Part shown: in pieces, positions 10,591 to 19,996 of the stretch | How the letters are laid out: the number at the start of each line of letters is the position of its first letter | Numbering within the stretch: the stretch's first letter is position 1 | NCBI GenBank assembly: GCA_002101225.1 | Contig: LWTN01000243.1 | Coordinates: 25,093-89,092, forward strand | Origin: Cycloclasticus sp. symbiont of Poecilosclerida sp. M | Lineage (GTDB): Bacteria > Pseudomonadota > Gammaproteobacteria > Methylococcales > Cycloclasticaceae | Length of the DNA: 64,000 nucleotides | Reading direction: 5' to 3' | Translations under genes and position numbers: made by a program | Notes under the pieces: model-generated | The model's input: only the letters and a program-made list of their open reading frames with translations | Told to the model about the DNA's origin: nothing | Database searches by the model: none

Positions 10591-12432
10591 ATGGCCATAA
10601 AAGACGACATTGTGGAGTTTGACAGTAAAAACTTCTTAAAGAATTTAACGCTAAAACCGGGTGTGTATAAGATGTTTGATGCGCGTGAGCAATGCATCTA
10701 CGTGGGTAAGGCAAAAAGTTTAAAAAAGCGTGTGTCGAGCTATTTCAAGAAGAACGACAGCGACGTTAAAAAGAAAATAATGGTGTCGTATATACGCCAT
10801 ATTGAAGTGGTGGTAACGCATACGGAGGGGGAGGCCTTGTTGCTGGAAAACCAGCTAATCAAACAGTTAAAGCCCCGATATAATATTTGCTTGCGCGACG
10901 ATAAGAGCTACCCCCATATTTATCTTTCCACCCAACAAGATTTTCCACGATTGACTTTTCATCGTGGCGCAAAGAAAAAACAAGGCGACTACTTTGGCCC
11001 CTATCCGAGTGCTGGCGCGGTTCGGGAAAGTTTACAGATATTACAAAAGGTTTTCCCAGTGCGACAGTGTGATGATAGCTTTTACCAAAATCGTTCACGA
11101 CCCTGTTTGCAGCATCAGATTCAGCGTTGTTCTGCACCTTGCGTTGGGCTGATTAACCAAACGGATTATGCGGAAGATGTCGCGCATACCATCATGTTCT
11201 TAGAAGGAAAAAACAGCCAGCTTATTGATGACTTAGTGAAAAAAATGGATGGTTGTGCAAAAGATCTTAAGTTCGAGAAAGCAGCCCAGTATCGTAATCA
11301 AATAGCACATTTAAGAAAGCTTATTGAGCGTCAATATGTGAGTGGTAAAACGGGTGATGTTGATGTGGTCGCTTGTTTAGTTGAAAGTGGGATTGCTTGC
11401 GTACAAGTGTTTTTTATACGCAATGGACAACACCTTGGTAATCGTACGTTCTTCCCTAAGATACCCAGTGAAAAAACAGAAGCCGAGGTATTAGCAGCGT
11501 TTTTGCTTCAGTTATATTTGGATAAAAAAATTCCTAAAGAAATACTCATCAGCCATCCACTCGAGGAACTGGCCTTGGTTCAAGAGGTGTTATCTAAAAA
11601 AGCTGAACGTAAAGTTTCATTGTTTGTACAGCCGCGTGGCGCGAGAGCACGGTGGCTTAAAATGGCAAAAAGTAATGCGCAGGTTGCTCTAGCACAAAAG
11701 AAATTAAGTCGGGATACAGTTAGAGAACGGCTGCGTCAACTGACAAAATTACTCGACTTGAATGTGGATATACAACGCATTGAATGCTTCGACATTAGCC
11801 ATACACAAGGGGATCAAACGGTCGCTTCGTGTGTGGTGCTAAACAAAGAAGGTCTGCTCAAGAGTGCCTATCGCCGGTTTAATATTGCAGGGGTTCAAGC
11901 GGGTGATGATTGTGCCGCGCTAGCGCAAGCTGTATCGCGTCATTTCTTAAAAGTTGAAGAAGGTGATCGTGCTTTACCCGATGTATTGGTCATTGATGGT
12001 GGGCGAGGACAGGTGAGTGCTGTTACGCATGCGTTATCAGAAATAAAGCGCTCAGATATTTTTGTTATTGGTTTGTCAAAAGGAAGTGATAGAAAGGTGG
12101 GTATGGAGAAAATATACCGTGCTATCGATGGTAAAACTATTATTGTGGATTCTGATGAGTCAGCATTACTTGTTCTCCAGCAAGTGCGCGACGAAGCGCA
12201 TCGTTTTGCTATCAGTGGCCACCGCCAGCAGCGCGCTAAAGCGAAGAAAACATCAACATTAGAGAAGATAGAGGGCTTGGGCCCTAAGCGCCGACAAAAG
12301 CTGCTGAAGCAATTTGGCGGCTTGAGCGATATCAAGTCGGCTGGTGTTGAGGACCTATGTACAGTGGATGGGATTAATAAAGAATTGGGACAACGGATTT
12401 ACGACCGGTTTCACGATAGTGAGGCGGGGTAA
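10591..12432 (+). CDS. uvrC: Excinuclease ABC subunit C
   Basis: GIY-YIG (PGVYKMFD...CIYVGKAKSLKKRVSSYF), UVR motif, RNase H-like IECFDISHTQG, C-terminal HhH. Confidence 0.97.
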   Translation: MAIKDDIVEFDSKNFLKNLTLKPGVYKMFDAREQCIYVGKAKSLKKRVSSYFKKNDSDVKKKIMVSYIRHIEVVVTHTEGEALLLENQLIKQLKPRYNICLRDDKSYPHIYLSTQQDFPRLTFHRGAKKKQGDYFGPYPSAGAVRESLQILQKVFPVRQCDDSFYQNRSRPCLQHQIQRCSAPCVGLINQTDYAEDVAHTIMFLEGKNSQLIDDLVKKMDGCAKDLKFEKAAQYRNQIAHLRKLIERQYVSGKTGDVDVVACLVESGIACVQVFFIRNGQHLGNRTFFPKIPSEKTEAEVLAAFLLQLYLDKKIPKEILISHPLEELALVQEVLSKKAERKVSLFVQPRGARARWLKMAKSNAQVALAQKKLSRDTVRERLRQLTKLLDLNVDIQRIECFDISHTQGDQTVASCVVLNKEGLLKSAYRRFNIAGVQAGDDCAALAQAVSRHFLKVEEGDRALPDVLVIDGGRGQVSAVTHALSEIKRSDIFVIGLSKGSDRKVGMEKIYRAIDGKTIIVDSDESALLVLQQVRDEAHRFAISGHRQQRAKAKKTSTLEKIEGLGPKRRQKLLKQFGGLSDIKSAGVEDLCTVDGINKELGQRIYDRFHDSEAG

Positions 12433-12482
12433 TAGTGTAGTATTATCACGTTCATCTATAGATTAAAGAATAAGTAATAAGT

Positions 12483-13040
12483 TTGATGATTCTAAATATT
12501 CCAACCCTGTTGACCTTGCTGCGGATTGCGCTAATTCCAGTGCTAATAGCGGTCTTTTATTGGCCAAATGAAGAAGCGAGAACGTGGTGCACGATTATTC
12601 TTATAACCTCATCATTAACAGATTGGTTTGATGGGTTTCTGGCCCGCCAGTTAAACCTTCAAACACCGTTTGGAGAGTTTTTAGACCCCGTGGCAGATAA
12701 GTTAACAGTCGTCGTTATTTTGGTCTTAATTGTGCAGGCGAATCCGCATGTTTATGTTGCTATACCGGCCGCTATCATTATTGGTCGGGAGGTATTCGTT
12801 GCCTCATTGCGTGAGTGGATGGCCGAATTGGGAAAGCGAGCAGCGTTAAAGGTTTCTTGGATTGGCAAGTGTAAGACGGGTTTCCAAATGTTAGCAATGG
12901 TCTGCTTACTTTATAGCCAAAACTTGTTCGGAATACCTGTGGAAATGATTGGATTGGTTGCTATTTATATCGCCGCAATCTTAACGCTTTGGTCATTGTG
13001 GCAATACATCGAATTAGCGTTGCCGGAATTTAAGAAATAG
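12483..13040 (+). CDS. pgsA: CDP-diacylglycerol--glycerol-3-phosphate 3-phosphatidyltransferase
   Basis: DG-x2-AR-x8-G-x3-D motif (DWFDGFLARQLNLQTPFGEFLDPVADK). Confidence 0.95.
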   Translation: MMILNIPTLLTLLRIALIPVLIAVFYWPNEEARTWCTIILITSSLTDWFDGFLARQLNLQTPFGEFLDPVADKLTVVVILVLIVQANPHVYVAIPAAIIIGREVFVASLREWMAELGKRAALKVSWIGKCKTGFQMLAMVCLLYSQNLFGIPVEMIGLVAIYIAAILTLWSLWQYIELALPEFKK

Positions 13041-13094
13041 TCGGTATTCCGACTTGACAGTTCACCCACGGAAGATAGAATACACGGCTTAAAT

Positions 13095-13169
13095 GCGGGA
13101 ATAGCTCAGTGGTAGAGCACAACCTTGCCAAGGTTGGGGTCGCGAGTTCGAATCTCGTTTCCCGCTCCA
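13095..13169 (+). tRNA. tRNA-Gly (GCC)
   Basis: Cloverleaf GCGGGAATAGCTCAGTGGTAGAGCACAACCTTGCCAAGGTTGGGGTCGCGAGTTCGAATCTCGTTTCCCGCTCCA; same pgsA-Gly-Cys order as in E. coli. Confidence 0.95.
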
Positions 13170-13214
13170 ATTTCTAATCGTGATTCCACCATGGTTTTCG
13201 TATAAAGTCCCTCC

Positions 13215-13288
13215 GGCTGAGTGGCAGAGTGGTTATGCAGCGGCCTGCAAAGCCGTGTACAGCGGTTCGATTCCGCTCTCAGCCTCCA
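13215..13288 (+). tRNA. tRNA-Cys (GCA)
   Basis: Cloverleaf GGCTGAGTGGCAGAGTGG...CCTGCAAAGCC...GGTTCGATTCCGCTCTCAGCCTCCA. Confidence 0.95.
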
Positions 13289-13390
13289 TTTACACATTTC
13301 TTAACGTCCCATATCGTACTAAACCCCTTTGTTTTAAAGGCATTTCTGGGTAGTTGTTGTCTTTTGTCATCCCATGACATTCCTTGACAT

Positions 13391-13455
13391 ACCCCCCAAC
13401 TTTGGGGGGTAACTTTGGGGGTAACTGTTACCTCTAAAAAGGAGTTACCCCCAAA
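13391..13455. repeat. Nested inverted/direct repeats upstream of the integrase remnant
   Basis: ACCCCCCAA-CT-TTGGGGGGT (13391-13410); TTTGGGGGTAAC (13414-13425) with its inverse GTTACCCCCAAA (13444-13455). Confidence 0.85.
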
Positions 13456-14210
13456 TGCCATTAACAGATATAAAAACCAAGAGCCTAAAAGGTGGCGTAA
13501 AGCCTAATGGAGATAAAACCAAAAAGCCTTATCGTGTAACAGATGAAAAGGGGCTGTATATTGAAGTCCCGCTAAAAGGTAGAAAGCGTTGGCGGTTTAA
13601 GTTTCGTATTGGTGGAAAAGAAAAAAGGTTGTCACTTGGTGTTTACCCAGAAGTGACGCTGAAGTCAGCCAGAAAAAAGCGTGATGAATATAGGGCGTTA
13701 GTTGCGGATGGTGTAGACCCGTCCATCATGCGAAAAGTAAAAAAACTAACGGTAGCAGGTGAAGGTAGTTTTGAATCCATAGCGCGTGAGTGGCACGGCA
13801 AATTTGGTAAAAACTGGAGCGATTCCCATACGGCAAGAACAATCAAACACCTTGAAAATAATATATTCCCTTGGTTGGGGGCAATGCCAATTAACGATAT
13901 TAAGCCTGTTGAATTATTGGCCACATTAAAACGAATTGAAAGTAGGGGTGCGCTTGATACGGTTCATAGGGTGCGGGGTATCTGTTCATCTGTTTTTAAG
14001 TACGCAGTTACAACAGGGCAAGGTGAAAGAAACCAAGCCGCCGATTTAATAGGGGCTATTCCACGCACCGAAACAAAGCATCATGCGGCTATCACCGACC
14101 CAGTGGGTGAGCAAACTATACAAGCCATTGAGGCTGGCAATATCATCCGTGTGCTAATACAAGGCGGCGGCAGATTTAATAGACAAAGCCAGCATCACGT
14201 TAGGGGTTAA
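13455..14210 (+). pseudogene. Truncated P4-type tyrosine recombinase (Arm-DNA-bind_3/DUF4102 integrase), catalytic domain missing
   Basis: N-terminal LTDIKTKSLKGG...DEKGLYIEVPLKGRKRWRFKFRIGGKEKRLSLGVYPEVTLKSARKKRDEYRALVADGVDP is typical; similarity stops near AAITDP and the R-H-R-Y catalytic region is absent. Adjacent to tRNA-Cys. Confidence 0.85.
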
Positions 14211-14337
14211 CCAACGCTTTGCCAGTGCCACGGTAATCAATAATGAATATTCATCGCCTAAGGATGTTGTGCTATCAGGTAAAGAACTAGAGGATGAACT
14301 TAAGAGGCGTGACTTACCTATGTTGGACTTGGATTAG
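14158..14337 (+). pseudogene. Startless ORF fragment, possibly from a phage DNA-packaging gene
   Basis: Open frame YKAAADLIDKASITLGVNQRFASATVINNEYSSPKDVVLSGKELEDELKRRDLPMLDLD with no start, in a different frame from the integrase tail. Phage assignment rests on general resemblance only. Confidence 0.3.
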
Positions 14338-14488
14338 CAAGCAAGGCAACTATTGACGGTGTTCGATATGGAATCGAAGGCTTATCGGCCGATACCTGTA
14401 AAGCCGACTGCGGTTTGTGGGTGACACAGTAGCCTTTTAGCTACTTATGTTATACTTGTATACCCATTCCATTAACGAGGCTATTCCC

Positions 14489-14716
14489 ATGAGTAGACAA
14501 GCAGCGATTAGGTTAGCAGATAAAACATACGACAGGTTACAAGAGCTTGCTGAAAAAACAGGACGTACAGCTACGTTTTATATGCGTGAAGCCATTGAGA
14601 CGCACTTAGAAGACCTTGAAGACGTTTACCTAGCAGAACAAACGCTTGAGCAAGTCAAGCGTGGAAAACAGCGCACCTTCTCACTAAGCGAGGTTGAGCG
14701 TGAGTTGGAAAATTGA
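14489..14716 (+). CDS. RelB/DinJ-like ribbon-helix-helix antitoxin
   Basis: MSRQAAIRLADKTYDRLQELAEKTGRTATFYMREAIETHLEDLEDVYLAEQTLE; overlaps the downstream toxin ORF. Start at 14489 rather than 14447. Confidence 0.85.
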   Translation: MSRQAAIRLADKTYDRLQELAEKTGRTATFYMREAIETHLEDLEDVYLAEQTLEQVKRGKQRTFSLSEVERELEN

Positions 14717-14969
14717 GCTAACAGACCAAGCATTAAAGCAACTTAAAAAAATGGGGCAAGGTGAAGCGAGGCGCATCACTCACTATCTAAGAAAACGAAT
14801 TGAACCGTTGGATAATCCACGTCAGCTAGGCAAAAACCTAAAAGGTGGCTTGTCAGAACTTTGGCGTTATCGCGTGGGTGACTATCGCTTGATATGCGAG
14901 ATTAGAGAAAATGAATTAATCGTTCTAGTGGTACGCATAGGACACCGTAAAGGCGTTTACCAGAAATAA
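14700..14969 (+). CDS. RelE/ParE-family toxin
   Basis: SWKIELTDQALKQLKKMGQGEARRITHYLRKRI...LWRYRVGDYRLICEIRENELIVLVVRIGHRKGVYQ; GTG start overlapping the antitoxin stop. Confidence 0.88.
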   Translation: MSWKIELTDQALKQLKKMGQGEARRITHYLRKRIEPLDNPRQLGKNLKGGLSELWRYRVGDYRLICEIRENELIVLVVRIGHRKGVYQK

Positions 14970-15056
14970 CGTACGCTACGTCCCACTCATCACCAACGAC
15001 GCGCATTAGGTCAAGTCAGCAATATAACGGGTTAAAAAAGAAGTTAAGAAAAAATA

Positions 15057-15068
15057 TTTGGGGGTAAC
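15057..15068 (+). repeat. Distal copy of 12-mer TTTGGGGGTAAC
   Basis: Exact match to 13414-13425 and inverse of 13444-13455. Confidence 0.85.
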
Positions 15069-15292
15069 TATTAACTTTCAAATCTCTAAATCCTTTTGTA
15101 CCAATGGCTGTGGGGTTTAATTAGGCTGTGCTCTCACCACATGTTCTCTTAAGTTTAACTATCTTTTTGATTTAAAAACACACCTTCAAATAAAGAAACT
15201 AACACTGTTATATCGTATACTTACGACACATATAATTGCGCTATTGCGAGTGCATTAATTCGTATTAATTTAAAGATCAATTTGGAGATAAA

Positions 15293-17524
15293 ATGGCTGC
15301 GAAGAAGTCCAAAATAATTTATACCTTAACGGATGAAGCGCCTTTGTTGGCAACCGCGTCTTTGTTACCTATCATTGAGACGTTTACTTCAGCAGCTGAT
15401 ATTGAGGTGGCTTTAAGTGATATTTCGCTGGCTTCACGAATTCTTGCGGCATTTTCGGATAAATTAAAAGACAACCAAAAAGTTGATGATGCGCTTGCAG
15501 AGCTGGGCCGTTTAACGCAGTTTTCGGATACTAACATTATCAAATTGCCAAATATTAGCGCATCCATACCGCAACTAAAATTAGCGATTAGCGAGTTGCA
15601 GGATAAAGGCTATAACATTCCTGATTTCCCAGAATCCCCGAGCACTAAAGAGGAGCGTGCAACACTGCAACGCTACGAGAAAACATTAGGCAGTGCAGTA
15701 AACCCAGTTTTAAGAGAAGGTAACTCTGACCGAAGAGCGCCAAGAGCGGTTAAGGATTACGCGCGTAAAAATCCACACTCTATAGGTAAGTGGAGTCAAG
15801 CATCGCGCACCCACGTTTCGCATATGCACGCGGGTGATTTTTATTGCAGCGAAAAAAGCTTGACCCTAGATAAAGCTTGCAACGTCAAAATAGAATTCGT
15901 TTCTAAAAGTGGTGATGTAACAGTTTTAAAAGAGAACACGCCTCTTTTAAAGGGTGAAATCATAGATAGCATGTTCATGAGTAAAAAAGCGCTGTGCCAG
16001 TTTCTTGAAGAGGAACTGGAAGATGCGAGAGAAACGGGTGTTATGTTCTCTTTTCACGTTAAGGCCACCATGATGAAGGTATCGCATCCTATTGTTTTCG
16101 GGCACGCGGTTAAAATTTATTATAAAGACCTCTTTGAAAAACACGGTGAGTTGTTTGATAAATTAGGCGTAAACCCGAATGATGGCTTAAGTAGTGTTTA
16201 CGATCATATTGAGACGCTTCCGGCGTCAATTAAGGAAGAAATTCTTGCCGATATGCACGCGTGTTACGAAACACGTCCAGAGTTAGCGATGGTGGATTCT
16301 GCTAAGGGAATTTCTAACCTGCATACGCCTAATGAAGTGATTGTAGATGCATCAATGCCAGCCATGATTCGCTCTGGTGGCAAAATGTGGGGCCCAGACG
16401 GAAAGCTTAAAGATACCAAGGCAGTTATGCCTGAAAGTACTTTTGCAAGAATTTATCAAGAAATTATTAATTTCTGCAAAACGCACGGAGCGTTTGACCC
16501 AACAACAATGGGGAGTGTACCTAATGTTGGCCTGATGGCGCAAAAGGCGGAAGAGTATGGTTCGCACGATAAGACATTTGAAATGGTAGCCGATGGCAGT
16601 ACGCGCATTGTTGATGAGGGTGGGAATGTTCTTCTCGAAATGGACGTCGAAGAAGGCGATATTTGGCGGATGTGCCAAGTAAAAGATGCGCCTATTCAAG
16701 ACTGGGTAAAGTTGGCTGTGTCTCGTGCCTGCTTATCAGGAACAACGGCTGTTTTTTGGTTAGATGAATATCGTCCCCATGAATTTGAGCTGATTAAAAA
16801 GGTAAGAAAATATCTAGAAGAATATGATTTGTCTGGTCTCGATATTCACATTATGTCGCAACAGCGGGCCATGCGTTTTACGCTTGAGCGAATTATTCGT
16901 GGCAAAGATACGATCTCTGTAACAGGCAATATTTTACGTGACTATCTAACTGATTTATTCCCAATTTTGGAGCTAGGAACCAGCGCAAAAATGCTCTCTA
17001 TTGTGCCTCTTATGGCAGGTGGGGGATTGTTTGAAACAGGTGCGGGTGGCTCAGCACCCAAACACGTTAAACAGCTGACGGAAGAAAATCACCTGCGTTG
17101 GGATTCACTCGGCGAGTTTTTAGCATTGGGAGCATCTCTCGAAGATATAGGGCAAAAAAATGATAACGTGAAAGCCATGGTGCTGGCCAAAACATTAGAT
17201 ATTGCGGTTGGTAAGTTATTGGAAAATGGTAAGTCTCCGTCGCGCAAAACTGGTGAGCTAGACAACCGGGGTAGTCACTTTTATTTAGCACTGTATTGGG
17301 CGCAAGCTTTAGTGGCTCAAACAGAGAGTTCAGAGTTACAGGCAAGTTTTAAAGCGCTAGCTAAGGCCTTGCTAGACAATGAACAAGCTATTGTGGATGA
17401 TTTAACAACTGATCAATGGCATTCGGTCGACTTAGGTGGATATTTCTTAATCGACGAAGAAAAGATGAATCAGATTATGCGCCCATCCAAAGCATTTAAT
17501 GATGCGTTGGCTTCTATGGGGTGA
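15293..17524 (+). CDS. icd: NADP-dependent isocitrate dehydrogenase, monomeric type
   Basis: 743 aa; [59 protein letters not shown]-like motif. Confidence 0.95.
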   Translation: MAAKKSKIIYTLTDEAPLLATASLLPIIETFTSAADIEVALSDISLASRILAAFSDKLKDNQKVDDALAELGRLTQFSDTNIIKLPNISASIPQLKLAISELQDKGYNIPDFPESPSTKEERATLQRYEKTLGSAVNPVLREGNSDRRAPRAVKDYARKNPHSIGKWSQASRTHVSHMHAGDFYCSEKSLTLDKACNVKIEFVSKSGDVTVLKENTPLLKGEIIDSMFMSKKALCQFLEEELEDARETGVMFSFHVKATMMKVSHPIVFGHAVKIYYKDLFEKHGELFDKLGVNPNDGLSSVYDHIETLPASIKEEILADMHACYETRPELAMVDSAKGISNLHTPNEVIVDASMPAMIRSGGKMWGPDGKLKDTKAVMPESTFARIYQEIINFCKTHGAFDPTTMGSVPNVGLMAQKAEEYGSHDKTFEMVADGSTRIVDEGGNVLLEMDVEEGDIWRMCQVKDAPIQDWVKLAVSRACLSGTTAVFWLDEYRPHEFELIKKVRKYLEEYDLSGLDIHIMSQQRAMRFTLERIIRGKDTISVTGNILRDYLTDLFPILELGTSAKMLSIVPLMAGGGLFETGAGGSAPKHVKQLTEENHLRWDSLGEFLALGASLEDIGQKNDNVKAMVLAKTLDIAVGKLLENGKSPSRKTGELDNRGSHFYLALYWAQALVAQTESSELQASFKALAKALLDNEQAIVDDLTTDQWHSVDLGGYFLIDEEKMNQIMRPSKAFNDALASMG

Positions 17525-17540
17525 AGGGTTAAGAAACTAT

Positions 17541-17999
17541 TTAATGAACGTCGCGACTGGCGACATAGAGTAAATCTTGGTGTGTGCTTCCGTTTGCCGG
17601 ATATTCAGCGATGCCAATTTTTGCGTTGAGCTTTATACGTGAGCCATCGTCTAAGAAGATGGGTTCAGCTAATTTATTTTTTAGTTTTTCTACCACGATG
17701 GCGACGTGATTCTCGCTCGTTTGAATAGATAAGTTCGCGAACTCCATACCTTGAATGTGGGCGTAAATATCAGACTCTCGTGACCTTAAGAGCAAGCGCT
17801 CAGTGATAGCTTGTAATGCCAGATTATTTTGTTTTTTATTGATACTTTCAACTAAGCCATCGAATTTTATATATAGCATCACAACCTTTGCGTGCGCTCT
17901 TGCGCTAAAGCACAGTAGGTGCTCCCCTAGGTCTTCAAACTCAACTGCAGAAGGCAGTGTTTGAGGTATGTCGATGTATTTACTACTTACGGAACTCAT
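17541..17999 (-). CDS. Short GGDEF-like domain protein with degenerate active site
   Basis: VVMLYIKFDGLVESINK...ALQAITERLLLRSRESDIYAHIQGMEFANL...AKIGIAEYPANGSTHQDLLYVASRDVH follows GGDEF-domain architecture; signature replaced by QGMEF. Confidence 0.7.
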   Translation of the reverse strand: MSSVSSKYIDIPQTLPSAVEFEDLGEHLLCFSARAHAKVVMLYIKFDGLVESINKKQNNLALQAITERLLLRSRESDIYAHIQGMEFANLSIQTSENHVAIVVEKLKNKLAEPIFLDDGSRIKLNAKIGIAEYPANGSTHQDLLYVASRDVH

Positions 18000-18173
18000 G
18001 CTTTAAATATGGCAGATATTTCTAATAAAGCTAGTCTTTAGCAGGGTTTTGCTACTTAGCACACGAATTGCTTCGTTAGAAACAGTATTTGAATGCGTCA
18101 AATTGTCGCAGGTACTCGTTGCAGGCGTTAGATGCTGGTAAAGTGCCCATCTAACAATAAGATATAAATAGTC

Positions 18174-19448
18174 ATGGGTACGCATAAAGTCACAATTTTC
18201 ACTACAAGCGAAGATTTACGTCGTTTATTGTTTTTGCGTGCGCTGAGTATTGTCGGGCAACTATTTGCCATTATGGTGGCGGTTAATTATTTAGAAATGA
18301 CCTTGCCGCTTATACCTTTAGCGCTTGTGCTATCGGCTTTATTTGTGTGGAGCTTTTTGTCATATCTTTCGTTGAAAGATGAAATGAAATTAACCGAAAA
18401 CGCCTTTTTTGTTCAGCTCTGTGTCGATGTGCTTGCGCTGACAGCTGTGTTATACCTTACAGGCGGTGCAACGAACCCATTCGCCTGGTTCTTATTAGTG
18501 CCTCATAGCATTGCCTCTACGTTGTTAGCAAGGCCATACGCGTGGGCAATGGCGGTCACTATATCGGTAGCCTATACGGCAATTGTGTTTTTCTATCAGC
18601 CGCTATTACACCTCGACCACCCGATGGAGATGGGGTTAGGTGGGCACTTTCAAGATCATATCGTTGGTATGTGGATTGGTTTTGTTCTATCTGCATTTTT
18701 GATGGCTTATTTTGTCGCGGGTATGGCCGAGTCGCTGCGACGAAGAAATGACTTACTCGCCAGCATGCAGCAAAAAATGTTTCGAGATGAAAGGTTGGTT
18801 GCGCTGGGTACTTTAGCTGCAGGAGCGGCGCATGAGCTAGGTACGCCATTGAGCACAGTGGATATCATTACGCATGAGTTAGAGCTTGAGTTAACTAAAC
18901 CTGAGTATAAACTTATTGCGAAAAAGCTAAAAATTATTCAAGGGCAAGTAAAGCGATGCAAGCAAGCGCTTTCGAGTATTACAGAAACAGCCACTCAGGA
19001 GCGTTATGACGCTGGGCAACTCATGCCTGTTGACGTGTATTTGAGAAATATCTTAAATCAGTGGAGAGTGTCACATTTAGATGTTGTGTTAGAGGAGAGC
19101 TTTCATGGTGACGCGTTAGTGCCAACGATTATTTCAGACCTTTCGATTAGTCATGCGTTAATTAATGTTTTAGATAATGCAGCGCAAGCCTCGCCATACC
19201 AAGTTTCCTTTTCTGCTAATTGGAACGACAAAGAGTTTCAAGTGGTTATTGAAGATGAAGGTGTTGGGGTTGATGAGGAGCAGCTTGCCAAGCTGGGTGA
19301 AGAGCCCGTGTCATCCAAAAACTCTGGTTTAGGTATTGGGCTGCATTTATCCAAAGTATCTGTCGAACGTGTTGCTGGACAGATAATTTGGAAAAACCGA
19401 AAACCACGTGGTTTGCAGGTAAGCATTACCATTCCTTTAGGTGTTTAA
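18174..19448 (+). CDS. regB: Redox-responsive sensor histidine kinase RegB/PrrB family
   Basis: Membrane segments, LTGGATNPFAWFLL quinone-box motif, H-box AAGAAHELGTPLST, conserved Cys in QVKRCKQAL, HATPase. Confidence 0.88.
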   Translation: MGTHKVTIFTTSEDLRRLLFLRALSIVGQLFAIMVAVNYLEMTLPLIPLALVLSALFVWSFLSYLSLKDEMKLTENAFFVQLCVDVLALTAVLYLTGGATNPFAWFLLVPHSIASTLLARPYAWAMAVTISVAYTAIVFFYQPLLHLDHPMEMGLGGHFQDHIVGMWIGFVLSAFLMAYFVAGMAESLRRRNDLLASMQQKMFRDERLVALGTLAAGAAHELGTPLSTVDIITHELELELTKPEYKLIAKKLKIIQGQVKRCKQALSSITETATQERYDAGQLMPVDVYLRNILNQWRVSHLDVVLEESFHGDALVPTIISDLSISHALINVLDNAAQASPYQVSFSANWNDKEFQVVIEDEGVGVDEEQLAKLGEEPVSSKNSGLGIGLHLSKVSVERVAGQIIWKNRKPRGLQVSITIPLGV

Positions 19449-19451
19449 GAA

Positions 19452-19991
19452 ATGATAGGGCACGCTAAAAGGTTGATGCTTATTGACGACGACGAGGTGT
19501 TGTGTGACACCCTGTGCAATGCATTTACACGGCGCGGTTTTGAGGTAAAAACGGCGTGTGATCAAGTAAGTGCTGAAAAAGTTATCGAGTCTTTTTGTCC
19601 AGAATTGGCCGTCGTTGATTTGCGCTTAGGTCAAAGTTCCGGGCTGCATATCATTAAGCTTCTTAAACAAAAGGATGAAAACACTAAAATTGTGATGCTA
19701 ACGGGCTTTGCAAATATAGCAACGGCGGTAGAAGCGGTAAAGCTCGGTGCTATGCAATATATAACTAAGCCGGCTAATGTCGATGAGATTTTATCCGCTT
19801 TTGATAAGATAGCTCCAGATGTCGATACAGTGCCGCCAGAGCAGCCTTTATCTGTCAAGCGACTAGAGTGGGAGCATATGCACCAAGTGCTTCAATTATG
19901 CGATGGAAATATTTCACAAGCCGCGAGGCTGCTCAATATGCATCGCCGCACATTGCAAAGAAAGCTCGCTAAGAAGCCCGTTAGGTCTTGA
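19452..19991 (+). CDS. regA: Response regulator RegA/PrrA family
   Basis: Receiver domain (LMLIDDDEVLC...VVDLRLG...MLTGFA) plus Fis-like HTH GNISQAARLLNMHRRTLQRKLAKK; adjacent to regB. Confidence 0.9.
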   Translation: MIGHAKRLMLIDDDEVLCDTLCNAFTRRGFEVKTACDQVSAEKVIESFCPELAVVDLRLGQSSGLHIIKLLKQKDENTKIVMLTGFANIATAVEAVKLGAMQYITKPANVDEILSAFDKIAPDVDTVPPEQPLSVKRLEWEHMHQVLQLCDGNISQAARLLNMHRRTLQRKLAKKPVRS

Positions 19992-19996
19992 AGGTT

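Noticed and set aside
13106-13297. 63-aa minus-strand ORF containing GAGNEIRTRDPNLGKVVLYH
   Set aside because: Antisense of the two tRNA genes, a well-known false ORF type.
15070-15180. Search for an attR copy of the tRNA-Cys 3' end (TTCGATTCCGCTCTCAGCCTCCA)
   Set aside because: No convincing direct repeat found by eye; only short chance matches such as GCTCTCA near 15130. The element's distal core site appears lost.
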